Below are positions 1 through 5,465 of a stretch of DNA of 5,887 nucleotides, one piece after another (positions within the stretch are counted from its first letter, which is position 1; each line of letters starts with the position of its first letter). A program made the translations under genes and the position numbers. Origin of the DNA: an uncultured Prevotellaceae bacterium (GTDB taxonomy: Bacteria > Bacteroidota > Bacteroidia > Bacteroidales > Bacteroidaceae); the NCBI GenBank assembly GCA_958404085.1, contig CATXZX010000135.1, forward strand, positions 1 to 5,887. The letters are read 5' to 3'. The notes below the pieces were generated by a model, which was given only the letters and a program-made list of their open reading frames with translations, was not told the DNA's origin and ran no database searches.

Positions 1-453
1 CTTCTGTCTTTCAAGAAGTTGGACTCAACACTTTACGGTTTAGCGGACAGTAATAATAGATATTTCGCAAAACCGGCTATACAGGGTGTTTTTACAAAAG
101 TTGAATCCATAAACACTTTAAACGGGCTTTTTCAAAGTGCATGTACCCTGTTATGTTTTGTATAAAAACATCGGGAATATAAAACATCAAAGCACGAGTT
201 CTTTGTAGGAGTTCATGTTGTATACTGTCTAGTCGAAGTTTGTTATGTAGGTTGGGTGTCCATTCTCTTTTTCAACGTGGTTACGGTGTTTATAACTACG
301 CAAAATATTAATTTATTTACCAATTAGTTAATAAATCAAAAAAAAAGAATTTTATTTCATGCAAATATGGCTTGTATTAAAATAATTATATAAATTGCGA
401 CATCAATAAATATCATTACGTCCATATATGTTTCATCTAAAATAGATAGAGCT
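1..453. other. AT-rich region without a supported gene
   Basis: No convincing coding sequence is visible here. The first plus frame stays open from the left edge to a TAA at 163-165 (54 codons), and another frame runs from the edge to a TAA at 51-53 and ends LRFSGQ. Either could be the tail of an upstream gene, but neither is recognisable. The stretch holds several short inverted repeats: ATGTTTT at 153-159 with AAAACAT at 165-171 (5-nt loop), ACAGGGT at 81-87 with ACCCTGT at 145-151, and nested inside that CACTTT at 114-119 with AAAGTG at 134-139. From about 300 it becomes very AT-rich, with a run of nine A around 340. I see no tRNA, rRNA or CRISPR repeats. Confidence 0.6.
427..434 (+). promoter_or_regulatory. 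Possible Bacteroidetes -7 box before the toxin-like gene
   Basis: TATGTTTC matches the Bacteroidetes -7 consensus TAnnTTTG at all fixed positions except the last. It lies 19 nt upstream of the ATG at 454, which would give a leader of about 13 nt. No matching TTTG box is visible at the expected -33 spacing, so in this AT-rich sequence the match may be chance. Confidence 0.25.
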
Positions 454-1077
454 ATGAAGAAATTAACAAGATCAAGTTTAGAAGAATTGGCAAAAGAAAT
501 GCCAGTTTTGAGTGAAGTAGAGCAACAGATTTACATCGGAGGAGACATCGTTGAGATGGATGCAAATGGTCATTTCCTTCGACGCATTGAGAAAGATGGA
601 CCTGACCAAATTTATGTAGGACCTTCTACTACAGATCCTCGCGATAGCGGTACTTTTATCTCTATGCCGGAAGGAATAACACCTCATGAATACGATATTA
701 AAGATAGTAGTGGTAACTTGACAGGAGAAAAAGGTTTTACTTTTGATGATATAACTGGTTCGGGTAATTTTGGAGATTACGAAAAACTTTTTAAAGCACT
801 ATCCAATGCAACAAATGTTGAATGGGGATTAGTAGCGGACAGTAAGAACAAAGGTGGGATGGTATATACATCCCATGGAGAACATTCTTTGGATATTTCT
901 ATCGCAAAAGATAGTGAGGCAAAGCAAAATCGGAATTTCGATACTTTTATGCATAATCATGAAGAAAGTAATGATGAGTCACCTGATGATGTAGATGGAA
1001 ATGCATCTTTAAAGAACTATGGCTTTAAAAAATTCGGAGTATATTCAGAAAAAGACGATGAAACTCAATGGTATTAA
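454..1077 (+). CDS. Double-glycine-leader protein with JAB-like (JAMM) metallopeptidase toxin domain
   Basis: This 207-aa protein is probably an exported effector of the Bacteroidetes polymorphic-toxin type. Residues 1-30 look like a bacteriocin-type leader: a charged amphipathic start, then MPVLSEVEQQIYIGG ending in Gly29-Gly30, the usual cut site for peptidase-containing ABC exporters. There is no classical Sec signal. Residues about 31-105 are a polar, Asp/Gly-rich linker. Residues about 108-207 resemble the JAB-like toxin 1 domain. Glu123 sits in VEWGLV where JAMM proteins carry their catalytic Glu, and His167-x-His169-x6-Ser176-x2-Asp179 matches the JAMM metal motif (usually H-x-H-x7-S-x2-D), one residue shorter. 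Members of this fold are zinc-dependent peptidases or deubiquitinases; the target here is unknown. The gene is clearly more AT-rich than those downstream, suggesting transfer. Its last 20 nt overlap the next start. No exporter gene lies in the window. Confidence 0.75.
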   Translation: MKKLTRSSLEELAKEMPVLSEVEQQIYIGGDIVEMDANGHFLRRIEKDGPDQIYVGPSTTDPRDSGTFISMPEGITPHEYDIKDSSGNLTGEKGFTFDDITGSGNFGDYEKLFKALSNATNVEWGLVADSKNKGGMVYTSHGEHSLDISIAKDSEAKQNRNFDTFMHNHEESNDESPDDVDGNASLKNYGFKKFGVYSEKDDETQWY

Positions 1078-2155
1078 CGACGGGCAGATTTCGAAAAGGA
1101 TTATATCCTCATCGTTCTTGCTTGTTTTCTGCGCGATGATTTCCGCACAGAAGTATTCGTTTTCGGACGAATGGATGAGGGAAGATTATCCCCATCGGAT
1201 AAACACGATTACGAAAGAAAGAATCAATAAGTTGTCGCTTGACACCATTACGTTGCGGGAAATGAAAAATGCTTTTCTCGGTTGGGCAAAAGGTGTGCGT
1301 CCCCTTATGAAAACACCCGATACGTTACGTATATGGAAACGCGACCCGATAGTTTTCTTTGAAAGCGATGCAGATGGGAAGCGTTCGAGTTTTCCCCTAT
1401 ACATCCGGAATCGTAGCCTTTGGGATGTCGATGGTGTATCGCCTTGTTACTGGTCTTTGTCGCCCGCCCTGCGGAAAGGCGATTCCTGCATACTCTGCCT
1501 CGCGCAACTTCCCGATTCCGATGTGTACGGAAGTTTGGACCTTGCCGAAAAGTTGAAGAAGAGTTACGGCGAATTGCCACCCTACGGTATACCGGCCCGC
1601 CACGTGACTGACACGTTTGCCGTGGCCGGGCGGTTGGAGCCTTACGGACCATACGAAGTCGTGAATTATTTGAAACTCTTCTGTGTAAACAAAGGTGTGG
1701 TAACGCGTACCTATACCTTGAGCGGAGCGCCGTTCAAGCATCCGGCCCACAGGGGTGCTTTAGGCGAAGAGCAACATCGATACACAGACCAAGCGCGCGG
1801 CCTACGCGGCCGACACGGCTCTCTTGAAATGAAATTCCTATCGTACGCGTTGCGTCCGTTGCTTGTCGGTCCGTCTGCATCGTATGGAGGAAGAGAAAAC
1901 TTTTCTTTGCTTGTCTACGTGGATGGAGCAGGTCGCGCTGCGTTGCATGTGTTGCTGCCCGAAAACCTTACGGCCGAAGAGGCCGCATGTACCGACCGTC
2001 TGAAACAGGCGTTCGACCGTTTGCCACCGTTCCTGTTCGGCCACATGATATGTGCTGACGGGCGTATATTGCCCGGTCGTTTCCTGAAGGGTACCTATCA
2101 TGCCGGTTCGGGCGAATGGTCTTTCGAAGATTACCTGTATTCCACTCACTTTTAA
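1058..2155 (+). CDS. Exported protein of unknown family, first of two tandem paralogs
   Basis: I do not recognise the family. I chose the ATG at 1058 (365 aa) over the upstream ATG at 1019 because it places Lys13-Arg14 directly before a hydrophobic stretch (about 15-29) ending in ISA-Q, a good Sec signal with cleavage near residue 30. Cys25 lacks a proper lipobox, so a soluble periplasmic or extracellular location is more likely than a lipoprotein. The protein resembles the 338-aa product of the next gene along its length: DTITLREM at 62-69, PAR at 179-181, KGVVT at 212-216, GSLE at 254-257, and most clearly VYVDGAGRAALHVLLPENL at 286-304 and ADGRILPGRFLKG at 333-345. The C-terminal pattern vaguely recalls TonB C-terminal-like domains. 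The start overlaps the toxin-like gene by 20 nt, which suggests co-transcription and translational coupling. An immunity or accessory role is inference only. Confidence 0.75.
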   Translation: MKLNGINDGQISKRIISSSFLLVFCAMISAQKYSFSDEWMREDYPHRINTITKERINKLSLDTITLREMKNAFLGWAKGVRPLMKTPDTLRIWKRDPIVFFESDADGKRSSFPLYIRNRSLWDVDGVSPCYWSLSPALRKGDSCILCLAQLPDSDVYGSLDLAEKLKKSYGELPPYGIPARHVTDTFAVAGRLEPYGPYEVVNYLKLFCVNKGVVTRTYTLSGAPFKHPAHRGALGEEQHRYTDQARGLRGRHGSLEMKFLSYALRPLLVGPSASYGGRENFSLLVYVDGAGRAALHVLLPENLTAEEAACTDRLKQAFDRLPPFLFGHMICADGRILPGRFLKGTYHAGSGEWSFEDYLYSTHF

Positions 2156-2166
2156 TACGGAACACA

Positions 2167-3183
2167 ATGAAAAATAAAGGTTTGTTTATGGCTCTTTGGT
2201 GCCTCTTTCTTTATTCTTTTCCGGCATACGGACTTACGTGGAAGCCCGATACGGTGACGTTGAACGAGATGGTCGAACATTTCAAGGCTTGGAAATGCGG
2301 ACAATACGCGATACCTGTTTTCGACACACTGATTGCCGAGACAGTTGCATCGTCGAACACGGCCCTGTTGTTGCGCGCCGACGGTCGCCAACCACAAAGT
2401 ATCGTCTCGCGTTCGCTTCCACCTGCCGTGTGGACGATTGCCGCTGACAACCGTGCCGGAAACAGGCAACTTTTCTTCAAACATGTTTTGCAGAATGCCG
2501 ATGCGGCAAAAAAGGAAACTGCCCTTATGCAACAGCGTGTAGGCGGCAAGCCGGGGGATGCTGCGTCCGGCGGTACACCGGCCCGTAAGGTGAGCGGAAG
2601 GTTGCATGCCGTCTATGATGCCCGAATGGCGGGCGGTTTCGTATTGTGCCGTGAGATCAATGTTTATCAGGTGCTTAAAGGTGTGGTAACGGATACGATG
2701 ACGCTTCGTTGCAGTCCGGGGCGTTTGAGCCAGGAGCAGGTATCCTGGTTTTCCCCCACGTACAGCCGGTCGCCGTACGACCGCTGGTATGGTTCGCTGG
2801 AACTGTCATTGCTCACATACAGTTTGTGTTCCCTGACAGAACCCTGTACCGATTATGAAGGGAACTGTGATTTTACGATGCTTGTACATGTGGATGCAGC
2901 CGGTCGTTCCACCCTTCATCCCCTGTTGCCCGAAAATCTTTCGGAGAAGGAAAAATTTGTTGTCGATGGCCTGAAGCGGGCGTTCGAGGCCCTACCGGCC
3001 GGCTATTTCGGCACATTGCTTACGGCAGACGGACGCGTATTTCCCGGCCGTTACCTGCGTGCGTTCTATAAACCGCGACTCAATCGTTGGTATTTTGCCG
3101 ATGCTTTATCCGGACAGCAGGAAGGAAGTTGGCATACAGGCACACCGTGGGAACGCCCGTACTTCGGAGATACGAATTCATGA
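2167..3183 (+). CDS. Exported protein of unknown family, second tandem paralog
   Basis: This is a 338-aa protein from the ATG at 2167. An in-frame ATG at 2116 lies inside the preceding gene and would hide the signal peptide. Residues 1-22 form a Sec signal (MKNK, hydrophobic core, AYG cleavage site). It is a diverged copy of the preceding 365-aa protein, sharing DTVTLNEM (28-35), PAR (138-140), KGVVT (171-175), GSLE (209-212), VHVDAAGRSTLHPLLPENL (240-258; 14 of 19 residues identical) and ADGRVFPGRYLRA (287-299). It lacks about 30 residues found near the N-terminus of the other copy and has its own C-terminal tail rich in Gly, Trp and Pro. The spacing of 11 nt implies one transcript. Function is unknown. 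A periplasmic or surface location follows from the signal peptide, and the C-terminal region could be a small alpha/beta domain related to TonB_C, which is only a guess. Confidence 0.75.
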   Translation: MKNKGLFMALWCLFLYSFPAYGLTWKPDTVTLNEMVEHFKAWKCGQYAIPVFDTLIAETVASSNTALLLRADGRQPQSIVSRSLPPAVWTIAADNRAGNRQLFFKHVLQNADAAKKETALMQQRVGGKPGDAASGGTPARKVSGRLHAVYDARMAGGFVLCREINVYQVLKGVVTDTMTLRCSPGRLSQEQVSWFSPTYSRSPYDRWYGSLELSLLTYSLCSLTEPCTDYEGNCDFTMLVHVDAAGRSTLHPLLPENLSEKEKFVVDGLKRAFEALPAGYFGTLLTADGRVFPGRYLRAFYKPRLNRWYFADALSGQQEGSWHTGTPWERPYFGDTNS

Positions 3184-3220
3184 AGCTGTAACGGGAACGG
3201 CGGTTGTAAGTAAAATTGAA

Positions 3221-3255
3221 CCATCTCCGCACTTTCGGAATATTGTTGGAGATGG
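3221..3255. other. Perfect 8-bp stem-loop in the convergent gap
   Basis: CCATCTCC at 3221-3228 is the exact inverse complement of GGAGATGG at 3248-3255, with a 19-nt loop. It lies 37 nt after the stop of the second paralog. There is no T-run directly after it on either strand, so calling it an intrinsic terminator would go beyond the evidence, although its place between convergent genes fits a transcript-end structure. Confidence 0.4.
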
Positions 3256-3285
3256 GATTGGGATTCCTACATATCATATCTATCA

Positions 3286-3327
3286 ATGGAATAGGTCGGA
3301 AAACAAAAGTCTCCCGGCCTATTTCAT
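3286..3327. terminator. Strong 14-bp stem-loop between convergent genes, possible bidirectional terminator
   Basis: Positions 3286-3299 pair with 3314-3327 over 14 bp; read as plus-strand RNA this includes two G-U wobbles (3289 with 3324, and 3296 with 3317). The loop is 14 nt, and the GC-rich part of the stem is next to it. It is about 100 nt after the plus-strand stop at 3183 and about 80 nt after the minus-strand stop at 3409, as expected for a shared transcript end. There is no immediate U-tract; the nearest plus-strand T-run is at 3341-3345. The structure is clear and its function is inferred. Confidence 0.45.
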
Positions 3328-3408
3328 CAACGAATACATGTTTTTCAATCAGATACTTGTCACAAATTCAAATGAATGTTACGCAGCCTTACGCTTCCTG
3401 CCCTATTT

Positions 3409-4485
3409 TTACTTGTATAGCTCGGCTAACTTCTCGGCCAATTCGTTTCCACGCAAATTTTTGGCAACGATTTTTCCATCTTTGTCAAAGAGTAATGTAC
3501 AGGGAATGGAGTGTACACCATATATTTCAGCTCCCAGACTTTTCCATCCTTTTAGGTCGGACAGATGGTTCCAGGGCAATTTGAGGGACTGAATGGCCTG
3601 TTTCCAGGCATCGGCCTTCGTGTCGAACGAAATGCCGACAATCTGGAAACCTTTGGGAGCATATTTTTCGTAGGCAGCCCTTACGTAAGGCATCTCGGCG
3701 CGGCACGGGCCACACCAACTCGCCCAAAAATCGACCAAAACATAACTTTTACCCATATATTCGGATAATTTGTGATTGACACCGGTCGTGTCGGCCATCT
3801 CAAAATCCGTATAACGAGCCCCGATCATTTTTTTCTTGACACTCTCTATTTCCTTTTTCATTCTTTGGGTCAACGGGTCTTTCATGTATACATTCGATGT
3901 GTCACCCAATGTCAGAAGGTCTTCCTCGCTCAATACCCGATAGTTGTTTCGCAGGAAATAAGCCGGCAGGATATTGTCTTTGTTTTCATTGCAGCAATCC
4001 TTGAGCCTTTGAGCCTGTGTCTTCAGATTGTTCTCATACAGCTCATTCAGCTTTTCTATAATTTCGGCCGGTATTTTTTCGTTCCGGGCTTTATACGATT
4101 TAGCGACGGCGTTCATCGAGTCGAGCCTTTCCTGAAAAACATGCATGCGCTGCTGCCACACATGGAATGAATGGTTTAATTGAGAGCCTTTTACGGTCTT
4201 TTTCTCCAGATCCACCTTGACGTCCTCATCGACAATAATAGGTGTCAATACATCGGACGTGGTTCCCACCATGGCGAAGAACGGCTCTTTATCCGTAACG
4301 GTAAAACTGAAGTTGCCGTTTTTTACTTCTACGCTATCGCGTATAGTTTCTGAGTTGGATGTAAACGTTACCAAATAGGCCGTTTTAGCATCTTTGTGAG
4401 CGCCATTTACTGAAATTTTCTTTTGCGCGGATGCAGAAAAGCCTACTGCCGTCACCATAAACAATACAGAGATTTTCTTATTCAT
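3409..4485 (-). CDS. Exported TlpA-like thiol-disulfide oxidoreductase (DUF4369 plus thioredoxin domain)
   Basis: This 358-aa protein has a Sec signal in residues 1-20 (MNKK, hydrophobic core, ASA before QKK) with no lipobox, so it is probably periplasmic. Residues about 21-100 look like the beta-rich DUF4369 domain common in Bacteroidetes TlpA relatives. Residues about 105-220 form a charged helical spacer. Residues about 222-358 are a redoxin/thioredoxin fold with the motif WASWCGPC, active-site Cys258 and Cys261, and a cis-proline loop at SIPCT (Pro328). Family members reduce or exchange disulfides in envelope proteins, often in cytochrome maturation or stress responses; the partner here is unknown. 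The residue after the cis-proline is Cys329, which is unusual for a site normally held by Thr or a similar residue, and there is a Cys164-Cys165 pair in the spacer. The gene stands alone on its strand, convergent with the paralog cluster and divergent from queC. Confidence 0.9.
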   Translation of the reverse strand: MNKKISVLFMVTAVGFSASAQKKISVNGAHKDAKTAYLVTFTSNSETIRDSVEVKNGNFSFTVTDKEPFFAMVGTTSDVLTPIIVDEDVKVDLEKKTVKGSQLNHSFHVWQQRMHVFQERLDSMNAVAKSYKARNEKIPAEIIEKLNELYENNLKTQAQRLKDCCNENKDNILPAYFLRNNYRVLSEEDLLTLGDTSNVYMKDPLTQRMKKEIESVKKKMIGARYTDFEMADTTGVNHKLSEYMGKSYVLVDFWASWCGPCRAEMPYVRAAYEKYAPKGFQIVGISFDTKADAWKQAIQSLKLPWNHLSDLKGWKSLGAEIYGVHSIPCTLLFDKDGKIVAKNLRGNELAEKLAELYK

Positions 4486-4509
4486 TGTTCTGTCATTTTA
4501 TTAACCTTG

Positions 4510-4517
4510 CAAAATTA
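4510..4517 (-). promoter_or_regulatory. Bacteroidetes -7 promoter box for the TlpA-like gene
   Basis: Read on the minus strand this is TAATTTTG, an exact match to TAnnTTTG. It lies 24 nt upstream of the ATG at 4485, giving a predicted leader of roughly 20 nt. A TTTCG on the minus strand (plus positions 4546-4550) is only a poor, too distant candidate for the -33 element. Confidence 0.55.
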
Positions 4518-4558
4518 ACTTTTTCGTCATGAATATTCCTGATTTCGAAAGAAATATA

Positions 4559-4566
4559 TAACTTTG
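4559..4566 (+). promoter_or_regulatory. Bacteroidetes -7 promoter box for queC-queF
   Basis: TAACTTTG is an exact match to TAnnTTTG. Transcription would start near 4572, about 20 nt before the preQ1 aptamer candidate, and give a leader of about 220 nt before queC. No good TTTG is seen at -33. The position just ahead of a structured leader strengthens the call. It lies 41 nt from the opposite-facing box at 4510-4517. Confidence 0.55.
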
Positions 4567-4593
4567 CCGCCATAAAATAGGCCTGAAAAGGAC

Positions 4594-4625
4594 CCGAGTG
4601 CTTGCCAAACCTCGTTAAAAACAAG
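4594..4625 (+). ncRNA. Candidate preQ1-I riboswitch aptamer upstream of queC-queF
   Basis: The sequence can fold into the compact H-type pseudoknot typical of preQ1-I aptamers. Stem P1 is CGAG at 4595-4598 with CUCG at 4611-4614. CUUG at 4601-4604 in the loop pairs with CAAG at 4622-4625 to make P2. The unpaired C4610 just before the 3' side of P1 is where known aptamers use a Cyt to pair with the ligand. U4599 just after the 5' side of P1, and A4621 just before the 3' side of P2, match the other two ligand-contacting bases. The linker UUAAAAA is A-rich as expected. The order and spacing closely parallel the Bacillus subtilis queC aptamer. P1 has four pairs rather than five (C4594 faces U4615) and the A-rich linker is slightly short. 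The genes downstream make preQ1, the expected ligand. This was found by eye; no covariance search was possible. Confidence 0.65.
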
Positions 4626-4793
4626 AATATCGCATCTTTTACGCCATGATAAGTAACGGTCGTGTGAAAAAAGGGTATAAAGAAGGTGTTGCCCCGTATC
4701 GGTTTTATTTTTTTTGACGATTTTTCGAGCAGGAAGACGGATGTTTTTGGAGGGTCTGAAGTTATGAAAGATTGAGATTAAAGAAATAGAACA
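4626..4793 (+). promoter_or_regulatory. Long queC leader, possible expression platform
   Basis: This 168-nt stretch links the aptamer to queC. It contains an interrupted T-tract at 4703-4715 (TTTTATTTTTTTT), preceded by a weak pairing of GAT/ACGG (4648-4650, 4656-4659) with CCGT/ATC (4694-4700). This could be a terminator arm but is not strong. A second option is that UUUUU-CGAG at 4721-4729 pairs with CUCG-UU-AAAAA at 4611-4621, which would break P1 of the aptamer. Neither model is secure. A nine-codon reading frame at 4741-4767 is probably chance. No strong Shine-Dalgarno sequence precedes the queC start. Confidence 0.35.
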
Positions 4794-5465
4794 ATGGAAA
4801 TGAACAACGAGAAAGCTCTTGTCGTATTTAGCGGCGGACAGGATTCTACGACGTGCTTGTTCTGGGCGAAAAAGCACTTTAAGGAAGTACATGCATTAAG
4901 TTTTATTTATGGCCAAAGACACGTGGCGGAAGTAGAATTGGCCCGTTCCATAGCCCAAAAGGCACAAGTGGGTTTTGATGTGATGGAAATTCCTCTTATC
5001 GGACAACTGGGACACAACTCCCTTACCGATACGTCCATGGTAATGGATCAGGAAAAACCTCAGAATACGCCTCCCAATACATTCGTTCCGGGACGCAATC
5101 TTTTCTTTTTGAGTATAGCGGCTGTCTACGCGCGGGAAAGGGGAATCCGGCATCTGATAACAGGTGTTTCGGAAACCGATTACAGCGGTTATCCCGATTG
5201 TCGGGATGCGTTCATCAAGAGCCTGAATGTAACATTGAATTTAGGTATGGAAGAACAGTTTGTCATTCATACACCGCTCATGTGGATAGACAAATGCGAA
5301 ACATGGGCTTTGGCCGATGAATTGGGAGTACTCGATTTGGTCCGAAACGAAACGATGACCTGCTACAACGGGGTCAAGGGTGACGGTTGCGGTCATTGTC
5401 CTGCGTGTAAACTGCGTCGGGAAGGATTGGAAAAATATTTAACAAGAAAACAACAGCAGAATTAA
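4794..5465 (+). CDS. queC: 7-cyano-7-deazaguanine (preQ0) synthase QueC
   Basis: This cytoplasmic enzyme converts 7-carboxy-7-deazaguanine to preQ0 using ATP and ammonia, in the queuosine tRNA-modification pathway. The 223-aa length is typical. The N-terminal PP-loop SGGQDSTT (13-20) binds ATP. FVPGRN (97-102) and SETDYSGYPDCR (126-137) are conserved QueC segments. The C-terminal zinc site is formed by Cys190, Cys199, Cys202 and Cys205 (the last three in CGHCPAC). The start may be the ATG at 4794 or the one two codons on at 4800; neither has a clear Shine-Dalgarno. The stop codon at 5463-5465 directly abuts the queF ATG, so the two genes are co-transcribed and probably translationally coupled. 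Expression is likely controlled by the preQ1 aptamer candidate in the leader. Nothing is missing or broken. Confidence 0.97.
   Translation: MEMNNEKALVVFSGGQDSTTCLFWAKKHFKEVHALSFIYGQRHVAEVELARSIAQKAQVGFDVMEIPLIGQLGHNSLTDTSMVMDQEKPQNTPPNTFVPGRNLFFLSIAAVYARERGIRHLITGVSETDYSGYPDCRDAFIKSLNVTLNLGMEEQFVIHTPLMWIDKCETWALADELGVLDLVRNETMTCYNGVKGDGCGHCPACKLRREGLEKYLTRKQQQN

Noticed and set aside
311..336. ATTTATT/AATAAAT stem near an A-run as a terminator
   Set aside because: The stem is only A-T pairs, and the tract after it on the plus strand is A rather than T; on the minus strand the T-run comes before the stem, not after.
1019..1057. Upstream start that would extend the 365-aa protein by 13 residues
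   Set aside because: It lies entirely within the toxin-like gene and pushes the signal peptide inward; the ATG at 1058 gives a normal Sec signal.
1305..1750. Long minus-strand open frames opposite the 365-aa gene
   Set aside because: Their products are rich in Arg and show no domain, as expected from antisense frames of a GC-richer gene; the plus-strand frame has a signal peptide and a paralog.
2116..2166. Upstream ATG that would extend the 338-aa protein by 17 residues
   Set aside because: It overlaps the end of the preceding gene, and the extension is not signal-like, whereas the ATG at 2167 starts a clean signal peptide.
3379..3394. Direct repeat TTACGC twice, 4 nt apart, near the end of the TlpA-like gene
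   Set aside because: Only 6 nt and two copies; within chance expectation.
3059..3592. 177-codon plus-strand open frame across the convergent gap
   Set aside because: It overlaps the ends of two well-supported genes on both sides, has low-complexity unfamiliar sequence and crosses the stem-loops; it is most likely a shadow frame.
4741..4767. Nine-codon upstream frame (MFLEGLKL) before queC
   Set aside because: It is too short and has no attenuator-like codon bias; chance occurrence is likely, though a leader peptide cannot be excluded.
4527..4892. 121-codon minus-strand frame covering the queC leader
   Set aside because: It overlaps the queC N-terminus, the promoter boxes and the aptamer, and its product shows no recognisable features.
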